A stretch of 64,000 nucleotides of DNA from contig NZ_CP042305.1 of the NCBI RefSeq assembly GCF_007859675.1, forward strand, positions 2,480,001-2,544,000. The letters run 5' to 3'. Below, in pieces: positions 10,155 to 18,186 of the stretch. The notes under the pieces are model-generated. The model had not been told where the DNA came from, did not search any database, and saw only the letters and a list, made by a program, of their open reading frames with translations. The position numbers were made by a program, and so were the translations under genes. This DNA comes from Humibacter ginsenosidimutans. Its GTDB lineage: Bacteria > Actinomycetota > Actinomycetes > Actinomycetales > Microbacteriaceae. Position 1 is the stretch's first letter, and every line of letters begins with the position of its first letter.

Positions 10155-11669
10155 TCAGGCCTCCAGCTCGACGAAGCCGTCGATCGCCTCGCTCAGCCGC
10201 GCACCGGATGCCCGCGCATGCCCCTCGAGCTCGGCTCGCGTGAGCACTCCCGCGACGCGTCCGTCATCGAGCACGAGCACCGCGCTCCATGCCGGCTGAT
10301 CCGCGCGGGCGGCAGCGAGCGCCGCGACGGCGGTCAGTCCGATGCCGACCGCCGGCGGACGCGGAAAACTCAGGTGCGCGACGGTGAGGCTGTCGGCGTC
10401 TGCGACGGGCTCGACGGGCTCGGACCGGCCCGCGCCGTCGGGCTCGGCCAGGCCCGCATCGGCACGTCGCACCTCATCCGCGATCGCGGCCCGCAGCGCG
10501 GCGATCGTCGTCCAGCCGACGACGTCCTCGGGGTGCGGGGCGAGGGCGCGTTCCCGCGGCTCGACGACGAGCGCGGGGTCGGAAGCCGCGGCGCCCGCTT
10601 TCGTGAGGCCGTCGAGCGCGGCATGCGGCGAGGCATCCCGCTGCACGAGCAGGGTGCGCGCCCGCGGCACGAGCGAACGCAGCGTGACGCCGCTCGTGTC
10701 GTCGTCGACGAAGCCGTTGGCGAGCATCCACCCGTCGTCGAAGTAGGCTCCGGGATCGCGCCGCCCCGAGTCCGGCAGCACGACCACCACCACGTCGTCA
10801 CTGCTCAGGCCGCCGGCCAGCTCGAGCGCCGCGGCGAGCGCGACCCCGCTCGATCCGCCGGCGAGGATGCCCTCCCGGGCCGCCAGCGCCCGCACCGTCG
10901 CGATCGCCGTGCGGTCGTCGACCGCGATGCAGCTGTCGATCACCGATGCGTCGAGGTTGCCCGGCCATCGCTCGTCGAGGTCGCCGGCGGGCACGACACG
11001 TCCGACCCCCTCGATGTAGGTGCGGCTCCCGTCGCCGCCGCTGTACGACGACGACAGCGTGTCAGCTCCCACCACGACGACGCGTCCGTTGCTCACCCGC
11101 TTGAGGTAGGCGCCGGCGCCGGAGAGGAGTGCACCGGTGCCGATCGCCGCGACGAGATGCGTGACGGCGCCGTCGGTGTCCGTCCAGATCTCGGGGCCGG
11201 TGGTCTCCGCGTGCGCGGCAGCACCGGCCGGATCGTCGGCATCGGCGAGCAGCCACGCGTCGGCGGTGTCGTTCGCGTGCTGGGAGGCGAGCCGCGCTAG
11301 TTCCTGCGGCGGGGCATCCAGCAGCCGCACTTCGGCGCCGTAGGCGTGCAGCAGCGATTGCCACGCGGCCGGCGAGCTCGCGTGCGCGAAGACGATCACA
11401 CGGTGGCCGAGGTGCGCGCCGAGCGCGGCCACGCCGATGCCCGTGTCGCCGGTCGCGGTGGTCACGACGACGCCGCCCGGCGGCAGCGAGCCGTCGGCGC
11501 GCGCTGCCCGCAATATCGACAGCGCCGCCCGGTCCTTCACCGTGCCTGCGGGGTTCGCCGCCTCGAGCTTCACGTACACGCGTGGCCCATGCTCATCCGC
11601 GGCGAGACGGGTCAAGCGGATGAGCGGCGTCGCCCCGACAGCGTCGGCGAGCGTCTCGTAGCGCGTCAC
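10155..11669 (-). CDS. cystathionine beta-synthase-like PLP enzyme with C-terminal CBS pair
   Basis: A 504-residue protein. The fold-type II PLP domain covers about residues 1-310, with Lys45 (NPAGTVKDRA) as the cofactor lysine and AGGSSGVALA as the phosphate loop. Residues about 335-500 look like two CBS modules joined by an Ala/Glu-rich linker. The loop that is usually SSGNTG reads TATGDTGIG (71-79), with Asp replacing the conserved Asn, so activity or substrate may differ. The family condenses serine (or O-acetylserine) with homocysteine or sulfide. GTG start at 11669 with GAGGGGG just upstream. Next to metY and the C-S lyase, a transsulfuration role is likely. Confidence 0.8.
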   Translation of the reverse strand: MTRYETLADAVGATPLIRLTRLAADEHGPRVYVKLEAANPAGTVKDRAALSILRAARADGSLPPGGVVVTTATGDTGIGVAALGAHLGHRVIVFAHASSPAAWQSLLHAYGAEVRLLDAPPQELARLASQHANDTADAWLLADADDPAGAAAHAETTGPEIWTDTDGAVTHLVAAIGTGALLSGAGAYLKRVSNGRVVVVGADTLSSSYSGGDGSRTYIEGVGRVVPAGDLDERWPGNLDASVIDSCIAVDDRTAIATVRALAAREGILAGGSSGVALAAALELAGGLSSDDVVVVVLPDSGRRDPGAYFDDGWMLANGFVDDDTSGVTLRSLVPRARTLLVQRDASPHAALDGLTKAGAAASDPALVVEPRERALAPHPEDVVGWTTIAALRAAIADEVRRADAGLAEPDGAGRSEPVEPVADADSLTVAHLSFPRPPAVGIGLTAVAALAAARADQPAWSAVLVLDDGRVAGVLTRAELEGHARASGARLSEAIDGFVELEA

Positions 11670-11748
11670 GTTCGCCCCCTCATCCGTCGTGCGATGCCTG
11701 CGTCATCCGTCGGGCCGGCCGGCCGCGTCGCTCAGCGCGTCCGCTGTC

Positions 11749-11819
11749 GGCACGGGCACGGACCGCGGGCCTGACACACCAGAACCACACGGCCGAACCG
11801 CATACCCGGTGCCCGTGCC
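11749..11819. repeat. inverted repeat in divergent spacer
   Basis: Perfect 11-base arms GGCACGGGCAC (11749-11759) and GTGCCCGTGCC (11809-11819) lie in the 303-base spacer between the divergent CBS-like gene and the next membrane protein gene. Nothing else was recognised in this spacer. Confidence 0.5.
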
Positions 11820-11972
11820 CGGACCCGTGTCCAACCGCGGACCCGACCTGGGTGCCCGACATCGGCCACTCTCGATTACAGGGCAGGACGCCCCCGCTGT
11901 CGCGTCGTGTTACGAACCGCGTCGGCGCCGCGGGCTTGGACGAACGCGACGGCGACCGCTATCTTCGCGGGC

Positions 11973-12641
11973 ATGCCGACAGCATCCGATGCCACCAGGC
12001 CGTTCACCCGATCGATGGCGACGCACGTCGTGCTCTGGGTGTCCCTGCTCTACGCCCTCGTCTGCGCCGTGCAGGTTGTGGGCGTCGTCATCACGATGAT
12101 CTCAAGACTGTCGCAGCGCACGACCGGCATCGAGGCGACCTGGAACCCGGGCATCCCGGCACCCCAGCCCACGAACTTCGAGGCGTCGGGCGGCCCCTCC
12201 GTGCTGAAGGGAACGACGATGTACCTCACGCAGGCGCAGGGCACCGTGGTCGGCGTTCCCGCCTCGTCCATCGTGCTCACGAGCGCCGGCGACCTCGTCG
12301 GCCTGCTGTGCGGCATCGGCGTCGCCGTGTGCCTCGTGGTGCTGGCGCGACAGCTGCTGCGCGGCACGCCGTTCGCCTCGGCATCCGTGAAAGCCCTTCT
12401 CGCTCTGGCCGCCGTGGTGTTCGTCGGATACGAGGGCGCGACGCTGCTGCACGCGCTCGGCACGCTCGGACTGACCACCGTGATGGTGCAGTCGCCGAGC
12501 ACGCCCGACGGGTCGTGGAACCCGCCCGCGAGCCAGACGGTGTTCTTCGAGCTGTGGCCGGTCTATGTGGCGATCGCGCTTCTCGCGCTCGCTGCCGTGT
12601 TCAGGTTCGGTGCCGCGCGAGAGGCAGCGGACGCCGCCTGA
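11973..12641 (+). CDS. four-helix membrane protein, DUF2975-like
   Basis: A 222-residue protein with hydrophobic segments near residues 14-38, 98-120, 137-158 and 190-212, separated by an extracytoplasmic loop of about 60 residues. The segment RQLLRGTPFASASVKALL between helices 2 and 3 resembles the loop of DUF2975 membrane proteins. No enzymatic motif was seen. The start at 11973 (MPTASDATRP) gives a short polar N terminus; 12015 is an in-frame alternative. The gene ends 6 bases from the convergent next gene. Confidence 0.65.
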   Translation: MPTASDATRPFTRSMATHVVLWVSLLYALVCAVQVVGVVITMISRLSQRTTGIEATWNPGIPAPQPTNFEASGGPSVLKGTTMYLTQAQGTVVGVPASSIVLTSAGDLVGLLCGIGVAVCLVVLARQLLRGTPFASASVKALLALAAVVFVGYEGATLLHALGTLGLTTVMVQSPSTPDGSWNPPASQTVFFELWPVYVAIALLALAAVFRFGAAREAADAA

Positions 12642-12647
12642 CCTGGG

Positions 12648-13286
12648 TCACGCGACCAGGGCCACCACGCTCGCGACCAGCAGGACGACGAGCACCCCGA
12701 GCCACACGAGGTGCCAGCGCACGCTCACCGGAGAATCGTCGGCGACTGGGACGACGCCGTTGACGCTCGTCGATGCCGCCTGCATGCCTCGCCGGATCGC
12801 CAGCGCGGCGATCGCGGCATTCGACATGTTCGTGAGCCCTGGGAGCGCGAGCGCCGACATCTCGAAGCTGCCGTCGTCGGGCAGGGCAAGGTGCGACGCG
12901 ACCTGTTCGTTCGACAACAGTTCCGCTTCGTTCGACGGCTGGCCGCCCCCTGGAGCGGCCCAGGCGCGATACCGCCCCTGCGTCGTGCGCAAGACGAGGG
13001 AGAAGCTCGGCTCGATGTCGACCATCTTCGTGAACGGGATGCGGATGCTCCGCGCCGGGTTCACGACGGTCACCGCCGTGCGTTCGACGATCACGGCCGG
13101 CACACCGAACAGCACCCACACCGCCACCGCGACGAAGGCCACGACGGGAACGGCCCGCACGAGCGATTCCCACTCGTGCAGCACGCCGAAGGCGATCAGG
13201 TTGACGACGCCCAGCACCCATACCGCGATGGCGATGCCCGGCCCCAGTCGCGGCCGCAACACGGTGCGTTCACGGTCCACGAACAT
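12648..13286 (-). CDS. membrane-anchored PH-like domain protein
   Basis: A 212-residue protein. Two N-terminal membrane helices (about 16-33 and 42-63) are followed by a bacterial PH-like beta domain (about 65-105, VIVERTAVTVVNPARSIRIP and the IEPSFSLVLRTTQGRYRAWA strand pair). A polar stretch and a final helix (about 190-211) complete it. Such proteins are common and uncharacterised in Actinobacteria. Convergent with the preceding gene, with only 6 bases between the stops. Confidence 0.7.
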   Translation of the reverse strand: MFVDRERTVLRPRLGPGIAIAVWVLGVVNLIAFGVLHEWESLVRAVPVVAFVAVAVWVLFGVPAVIVERTAVTVVNPARSIRIPFTKMVDIEPSFSLVLRTTQGRYRAWAAPGGGQPSNEAELLSNEQVASHLALPDDGSFEMSALALPGLTNMSNAAIAALAIRRGMQAASTSVNGVVPVADDSPVSVRWHLVWLGVLVVLLVASVVALVA

Positions 13287-13389
13287 CCATCACAGCACCG
13301 GCACACCGGCGCGGGCAAGGGTCGCCGCATCTGCCTGCCGGCCGAGTGCCGTGTCGCGCATCGGCGCCCACCCCTGACAAGCTGACCTC

Positions 13390-15072
13390 GTGACCGAAGT
13401 GCTCGTCGTGATCGTGCTCGCGTTCCTGGTGATCGCAGCGTCGACGGTGCTCGGTCCGCGCCTCGGCGTCGCCTCGCCGCTGCTGCTCGTCGCGATCGGC
13501 ATCGCGGCGAGCTTCGTGCCGTTCGTCGGCGCGGCGCACATTGAACCGGAGTGGATTCTCGAAGGACTCCTCCCGCCCCTGCTCTACGCGTCGGCCGTGT
13601 CGATGCCCGCCATGAACTTCCGCCGCGAGTTCGGAGCCATCGGCGGGCTCTCGGTCTTGCTCGTCATCGGCAGCGCCCTCGTGCTCGGCCTCTTCTTCAT
13701 GCTCGTTCTGCCCGGCGTCGGGTTCGCGTGGGGAGTCGCGCTCGGCGCGATCATCAGCCCCACGGATGCCGTCGCCACCTCGATCATCAAACGCACGCCT
13801 GTCTCGAAACGCGTGGTGGCCATCCTCGACGGCGAGAGCCTGCTGAACGACGCCACCGCACTCGTGCTGCTGCGCACCGCGATCGTCGCCGTCGCCGCGT
13901 CGTTCTCGTTCTGGGGAACCGTCGGCACGTTCGCGTACTCCGTGGTGATCGCCGTCGTGGTCGGGTTCGTCGTCGGCCGCCTCAACCTGATCGTGCGCAA
14001 GCGCGTCACGGATCCCACCGTGAACACCGTCATCTCGTTCGCCGTGCCGTTCGTGGCCTCGGTGCCCGTCACCCTCATGTACGGATCCGGTCTCGTCGCT
14101 GCCGTCGTCGCCGGGCTCATCACGGGCATCCGCGCGCCGCGCGACCTCTCACCGCAGAACCGGCTCTCCGACTCGCAGAACTGGCGCACGGTCGAGCTGC
14201 TGCTCGAGGGCATCGTCTTTCTCACCATGGGCGTGCAGCTCAAGTCGATCGTCGAGAACGTGCAGCGCGATCACCAGGGCGTGTGGGCCGCCGTGCTGAT
14301 CGCGGTGATCGCCCTCGCGCTCGTGCTGCTCGTTCGGGCGATCTACGTGAGCGGGCTGCTCGGCGTGCTGTCGCGCAGCAGGGCGCGCAACGCCCAGCTT
14401 GAGACCCGGTTGCAGGCCATGCACGAGAGGATCGGAACTCCAGAGGGCCGGCAGAAGACCGTCGAGAGGATGAACGCGCGCCCGGGAATCAGGGGCACGC
14501 AAGAGAACCTGGAGCGCTTCGCCGCCCGCATCACCCGTGGCCTCGCCGACATCGAGTACTTCCGACGGCAGCCCCTCGGCTGGCGGGAGGGCACCATCGT
14601 CGTGTGGGCGGGGATGCGCGGCGCCGTCACGGTCGCCGCGGCCCAGACCCTGTCGGCCGACGACACCCCCGACCGCTCGGTGCTCGTGCTGATCGCGTTC
14701 GTCGTCGCCGCGCTGTCGCTCAGCGTGCAGGGCGGCACGATCGGGCCGGTCGTGCGTTGGCTCTCACCCAAGACGGATCAGGCGGCGGTCGACGAGCAGA
14801 ACGCGAGTGAGCGCACCAGCATCATGGAGCTGCTGCGCACGAGCGGCGAGACCGTGCCGGCGCCGCCGGAGCTCACCGGCGATCCGACGCCGGAACAGTT
14901 CATGCAGCAGAAGCGCTATCGCTTGGCGGTGCTGAACGCTCAGCGGGCTGCGCTGCTCGACGCTCGCGACAACGGAACCTTCGACGCGGATGCCCTCGCG
15001 AACGGCCTCGCGAACCTCGACGCCTCGCAGATCGCGATCGAGATGCGCGGCGAGCCCGCCGACGCGGAGTAG
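13390..15072 (+). CDS. Na+/H+ antiporter, CPA1/NhaP type
   Basis: A 560-residue protein with about 12 hydrophobic segments over residues 1-430 and a long cytoplasmic tail. Conserved CPA1 features include IEPEWILEGLLPPLLYASA, ALGAIISPTDAVATSII (the SPTDA motif with the ion-binding Asp), LDGESLLNDATALVL and GMRGAVTVAAAQTL. The protein would exchange Na+ or K+ for H+ across the membrane, for pH and salt homeostasis. The GTG start at 13390 gives the usual short N terminus before helix 1. The tail (about 470-560) is Gln/Ala-rich and probably regulatory. Confidence 0.88.
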   Translation: MTEVLVVIVLAFLVIAASTVLGPRLGVASPLLLVAIGIAASFVPFVGAAHIEPEWILEGLLPPLLYASAVSMPAMNFRREFGAIGGLSVLLVIGSALVLGLFFMLVLPGVGFAWGVALGAIISPTDAVATSIIKRTPVSKRVVAILDGESLLNDATALVLLRTAIVAVAASFSFWGTVGTFAYSVVIAVVVGFVVGRLNLIVRKRVTDPTVNTVISFAVPFVASVPVTLMYGSGLVAAVVAGLITGIRAPRDLSPQNRLSDSQNWRTVELLLEGIVFLTMGVQLKSIVENVQRDHQGVWAAVLIAVIALALVLLVRAIYVSGLLGVLSRSRARNAQLETRLQAMHERIGTPEGRQKTVERMNARPGIRGTQENLERFAARITRGLADIEYFRRQPLGWREGTIVVWAGMRGAVTVAAAQTLSADDTPDRSVLVLIAFVVAALSLSVQGGTIGPVVRWLSPKTDQAAVDEQNASERTSIMELLRTSGETVPAPPELTGDPTPEQFMQQKRYRLAVLNAQRAALLDARDNGTFDADALANGLANLDASQIAIEMRGEPADAE

Positions 15073-15084
15073 CCGCCCCGCGCC

Positions 15085-15150
15085 CCGCGCCAATGTCACT
15101 TCCCGTCGCCGAGAGTGCGACTTCCCCTGCGCGAGCGTGCGGTCCCACCG
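15085..15150 (+). repeat. 22-base tandem repeat, locus A (3 units)
   Basis: Three head-to-tail units of 22 bases (15085, 15107, 15129), the second reading CGCCGAGAGTGCGACTTCCC plus two bases. They lie between the convergent nhaP-type and AlkD genes. The shared core GAGAGTGCG..TTCC recurs at 15973-16060, 16495-16538 and 31041-31172 with the same period. Confidence 0.75.
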
Positions 15151-15162
15151 CCGTCGCGACCG

Positions 15163-15951
15163 CTACCGTCGGATGCGACGCGCCCGATACGCGGCTCGTG
15201 CTTCGGCGTCGAAGTGCTCCGTCGCATACGAGAGCATCGTCGCCGGCATGCGCTCGGCGTTGGCGTCGAGAAAGCCGACGAGCAGCGACCGGTCGACGCG
15301 CTTGCCGACCTCGCGGAGCATCCACCCCACTGCCTTCTGGGTGAGATCACGGCGGTCACCGGAATCGAGCACCGCGGATGCCAGCTCCAGCGTCGTCGAC
15401 GCGTCGCCGCGTTTGATGAACGCGAAGGTCGACAACAGCGCGACGCGACGCCACCACAGGTCGTCGGAGTTCGCGAGTTCGTACAGCACGAAACGCGGCC
15501 TGTCGTAAAGGTATTCACCGAGCACGAACTCGGCGGAGGCATCCACGAGGTCCCAGTTGTTCACCTGCCCGGCGCGCACGGCGCCGAGATAGTAGGCGGC
15601 GAGCCGCTCGCGCTCGTCGTCGTCGAGACCGCGCGGGGCGGAGGCCCGGGCGAACAGTGCGTTCAGCGCGACGAGGCCGGCGAGCCGGTGCTCGTGCACG
15701 CCGCTGTGGAGCAGGTCGGTGATCGTCTCGAGCGGCAGCGGGCTGAAGCGCTTCACGACGGCACGTACTGCGGGAACCCGCACCCCGATGAAGACGTCGC
15801 CCTCGCCGTATTCGCCCGGTCCGGTCTTGAAGAATCCCTGCAGGAACGCCGCGTCGCCGGGGTCCGCGCGCGCGTCGAGTGCCGCGACAACGGACTCTGT
15901 CAGACGGGTGATCCCGTCAACGGTGCCGGTGCCGGCCGTGTCGGATGCCAT
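15163..15951 (-). CDS. DNA alkylation repair protein, AlkD-like HEAT-repeat glycosylase
   Basis: A 262-residue alpha-helical protein matching the AlkD family. It has FFKTGPGEYGEGDVFIGVRVP (about 41-61), helical pairs VNNWDLVD and DDLWWRRVALLSTFAFIKRGD (conserved Trp, Asp and Arg of the DNA-contacting surface), and LTQKAVGWMLREVGK. The family excises positively charged alkylated bases. The start at 15951 (MASDTAGTG) is chosen because longer readings run through the 22-base repeats of locus B. Repeat loci flank the gene on both sides. Confidence 0.88.
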   Translation of the reverse strand: MASDTAGTGTVDGITRLTESVVAALDARADPGDAAFLQGFFKTGPGEYGEGDVFIGVRVPAVRAVVKRFSPLPLETITDLLHSGVHEHRLAGLVALNALFARASAPRGLDDDERERLAAYYLGAVRAGQVNNWDLVDASAEFVLGEYLYDRPRFVLYELANSDDLWWRRVALLSTFAFIKRGDASTTLELASAVLDSGDRRDLTQKAVGWMLREVGKRVDRSLLVGFLDANAERMPATMLSYATEHFDAEARAAYRARRIRR

Positions 15952-15972
15952 GGGCCCAGTCAACCGCGCGAC

Positions 15973-16060
15973 CGCAGAACCTGCACCCTCGCGTGGCAGA
16001 ACCCGCACTCTCACGAACAGGCATGAGCACTCTCGGCGATCGGAAGTCGCACTCTCGCAG
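15973..16060 (-). repeat. 22-base tandem repeat, locus B (4 units)
   Basis: Four 22-base units read on the minus strand, starting every 22 bases (plus-strand blocks 15973, 15995, 16017, 16039). The unit at 16039-16060 reads CTGCGAGAGTGCGACTTCCG on the minus strand, almost identical to locus A. They fill the divergent spacer between the AlkD and YbjQ genes. Confidence 0.75.
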
Positions 16061-16132
16061 AACGGGATCGCCGCCCGCCTGGGCACGAGAAGAGCATCCA
16101 CTCGTGCGAAGGCCGCAGCATCTGGCACGATG

Positions 16133-16492
16133 ATGCCCGTGTTCATGGTGACGACCAACGATCTGCCCGGCTACCGCATCACCCAGGTGCTCGGCGAGGT
16201 GATGGGGCTGACGGTGCGGTCGGTCAACTTCGGCCAGGGGTTCACGGCCGGGTTCCGGGCCATGGGCGGTGGCGAGATTCCCGAATACACGCAGATCATG
16301 TACGAGAGCCGCAACGAGGTCATGAACCGCATGTGGGGCGAGGCCGTGCAGCGCGGCGCGAACGCGATCGTCGGCATGCGGTTCGACACCGACTCGATCG
16401 GGTCGTTCAGCGAGGTCTGCGCCTACGGCACCGCCGTCGTCGTCGAGCCGCTGGCCGCGCAACAGGCATCCGCCCCTGCTCCGATCGGCTGA
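16133..16492 (+). CDS. YbjQ/UPF0145 family protein
   Basis: A 119-residue protein. VTTNDLPGYRITQVLGEVMG, MYESRNEVMNRMWGEAVQRGANAIVGMRFD split over residues 60-93, and a final VCAYGTAVVVEP strand are the family hallmarks. The fold is a small oligomeric alpha-beta barrel annotated as heavy-metal binding, with no proven role. Starts at 16130, 16133 and 16145 are all in frame; the family usually begins just before VTTNDLPG. A 14-base hairpin terminator follows. Confidence 0.85.
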   Translation: MPVFMVTTNDLPGYRITQVLGEVMGLTVRSVNFGQGFTAGFRAMGGGEIPEYTQIMYESRNEVMNRMWGEAVQRGANAIVGMRFDTDSIGSFSEVCAYGTAVVVEPLAAQQASAPAPIG

Positions 16493-16494
16493 CG

Positions 16495-16538
16495 CACGAA
16501 ACCCGCACACTCGCGGGCGGGAAGCCGCACACTCGACG
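16495..16538 (-). repeat. 22-base tandem repeat, locus C (2 units plus a degenerate third)
   Basis: Two minus-strand units (plus-strand 16495-16516 and 16517-16538) with the core CGAGTGTGCGG..TTCC, directly after the YbjQ stop. A weaker third unit may run to 16560. Confidence 0.6.
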
Positions 16539-16566
16539 GCACGAACGCGCTCGCTCGGAGTGCGGA

Positions 16567-16598
16567 ACGTCCCCGCGGCCCTCTGGCCGCGGGGACGT
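16567..16598. terminator. 14-base perfect hairpin
   Basis: ACGTCCCCGCGGCC (16567-16580), loop CTCT, then the exact complement 16585-16598. It lacks a T run and can serve either strand between the convergent YbjQ and transglycosylase genes. Confidence 0.75.
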
Positions 16599-16600
16599 CC

Positions 16601-16849
16601 TCAGTCGTCAGTGATCGCGCTGCGCACTCAACCGACTCCATCGGCTCGGCCGAACGAGCAAGCTCGCTCAGCTCTCGCCTCAGTCGTCAGTGATCGCGCT
16701 GCGCACTCAACCGACTCCATCGGCTCGGCCGAACGAGCAAGCTCGCTCGGCTCTCGCCTCAGTCGTCAGTGATCGCGCTGCGCACTCAACTGACTCCATC
16801 GGCTCGGCCGAACGAGCAAGCTCGCTCGGCTCTCGCCTCAGTCGTCAGT
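16601..16849. repeat. 79-base tandem repeat, three copies plus a stub
   Basis: Units start at 16601, 16680 and 16759, and the first 12 bases recur at 16838. The copies differ at only one or two positions visible by eye. The stub overlaps the stop codon of the transglycosylase gene, so the unit seems to have been copied from that gene's 3' end. Each unit holds a hairpin CCGAACGAGC-AA-GCTCGCTCGG with one mismatch in 10 pairs (position 66 of unit 1 differs). Confidence 0.9.
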
Positions 16850-17729
16850 ACCAGCCGTAGGACTGGGAGTGGCCCCAGGCGCCGCAGGGGGTTCCGTACG
16901 AACCGGCGATGTAGCCCAGGCCCCACGAGATCTGGGTGGCGGCGTTGGTCGCCCAGTCGCCGCCTGCGGACGCCATCTTCGAACCGGGAAGAGCCTGCGG
17001 AATACCCGTGGCACCGCTGCCCGCGTTGTACGCCTGGTAGTTCCAGCCCGACTCGCGGTTCCACAGGCTCACGAGGCAGGAGAACTGGTCGCCGCCCCAG
17101 CCGTAGCGGCTGGCGGCCATCGACTGCGCGACGGCCTGAGCGCCCGACGGTGTGTTCACGCGAGCCAGAGCAGCGGCAGCGGCGCGCGCGGCGGCCGCCT
17201 TCTGCGCTGCGGCTTCGGCAGCGGCCTTCTGGGCTGCAGCGACGGCGGCGTCGTGAGCGATCGCCGCCTTGTTGGCGTCGACCACGGCGTCGTCAGCAGA
17301 CACGGTCAGCGTGTGCAGCGTGCCGGGGTCGGACGAGTAGTTGTTCTGCAGGGCGTCGATCGCGGCATCCAGCTGGGTGAGGTCTGCGCGACCTTTCACC
17401 TGCTCTGCAGTGATCTGGGCCACCGCAAGCGCGTTGAAGGATGCCTGCGCCGCCTTGTGGCTGACGGTCATCGGGGCGATCGGGGAGCCCTTGGCGACCT
17501 CGGTGGCCGCTGTCTTGATGCTCGCCTTGGCGGGCTCGGCGTAGGCGCTCTGCACGACGACCGGCGTGACGACCGTGGCCACCGCGAGAACGGCGGCGGC
17601 CGAGACGGTCAGGGCCCGCTTGTGGGCGACGGCCTTGCCGGAGAGGGAGTTGATGGTGTTGAGAACGGGGGTGGGGGTGATACGCGTGAGGAAGGTCAAA
17701 GGGTTCCAATGATCGGGCTTGCCCCGCAT
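16845..17729 (-). CDS. secreted lytic transglycosylase-like protein
   Basis: A 294-residue exported protein. A long N-terminal signal (hydrophobic stretch AAAVLAVATVVTPVVVQSAYA) ends near residue 65. A helical Ala/Lys-rich segment follows (about 120-200, AAQKAAAEAAAQKAAAARAA, coiled-coil-like). A C-terminal SLT-type domain begins QSMAASRYGWGGDQFSCLVS LWNRESGWN, with the catalytic Glu in NRESGW, and ends GHSQSYGWY. It would cleave peptidoglycan outside the membrane, as in actinobacterial Rpf/SLT wall-remodelling proteins. The start at 17729 is preferred to 17735 because GGGA lies 5 bases upstream. Confidence 0.85.
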   Translation of the reverse strand: MRGKPDHWNPLTFLTRITPTPVLNTINSLSGKAVAHKRALTVSAAAVLAVATVVTPVVVQSAYAEPAKASIKTAATEVAKGSPIAPMTVSHKAAQASFNALAVAQITAEQVKGRADLTQLDAAIDALQNNYSSDPGTLHTLTVSADDAVVDANKAAIAHDAAVAAAQKAAAEAAAQKAAAARAAAAALARVNTPSGAQAVAQSMAASRYGWGGDQFSCLVSLWNRESGWNYQAYNAGSGATGIPQALPGSKMASAGGDWATNAATQISWGLGYIAGSYGTPCGAWGHSQSYGWY

Positions 17730-18186
17730 CGTCATCCCGGTTTCGCGCGCACGCTCTCCCGGGCAGCGGATGCTCCCCGACGCTCATCGGCGTCCGGTCA
17801 TCCGGGCGGGTTGGACACCCCGGGAACGACGCCATGCTCGACACACCGCCGGGCGCTGAAGCACAAGGGCTCAGAACACGGCGGCAGCCACGGCACGTCG
17901 GATACGCGCCGGCACAACGCCCCGCGCACGCGGTATCGACCGCATCCGTCGGGTCGGGGCGGCCGCCGAACCGGCATCCAGACCCCTCACGTGTCGGGGT
18001 GCGAGTACGCGAAATCGACGACCCGGCAACGGTACTGACCTGCTCTGGACGGGCTGTGCACAGGCCCTCCGAGCCCCCTGAGAGCCGGATTTCCGCGGAA
18101 CTACGCGGATTTCGCGCCCCAAATCACGCTGACCCCGAAATCGCAAGTCGACCCGAAGCGCTCGATCGGCCGCCGACACCGCCTTG
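17730..18186 (-). other. 457-base gap upstream of the transglycosylase gene
   Basis: No gene seen. It contains the 3' end region of the ChaA gene and the long leader of the transglycosylase gene. A short direct repeat CGGATTTC(C)GCG occurs near 18086 and 18106. Actinobacterial wall hydrolase genes often carry a c-di-AMP (ydaO) riboswitch here; its conserved boxes were looked for and not found. Confidence 0.5.

Noticed and set aside
16601..16849. 79-base repeats as CRISPR or IS ends
   Set aside because: Tandem copies without spacers, no transposase, and the last partial copy overlaps a gene's stop codon.
17730..18060. c-di-AMP (ydaO) riboswitch before the transglycosylase gene
   Set aside because: Expected by gene context, but the conserved GGGGnACC and ATCCGTCAGCTAACC-like boxes were not found on the minus strand.
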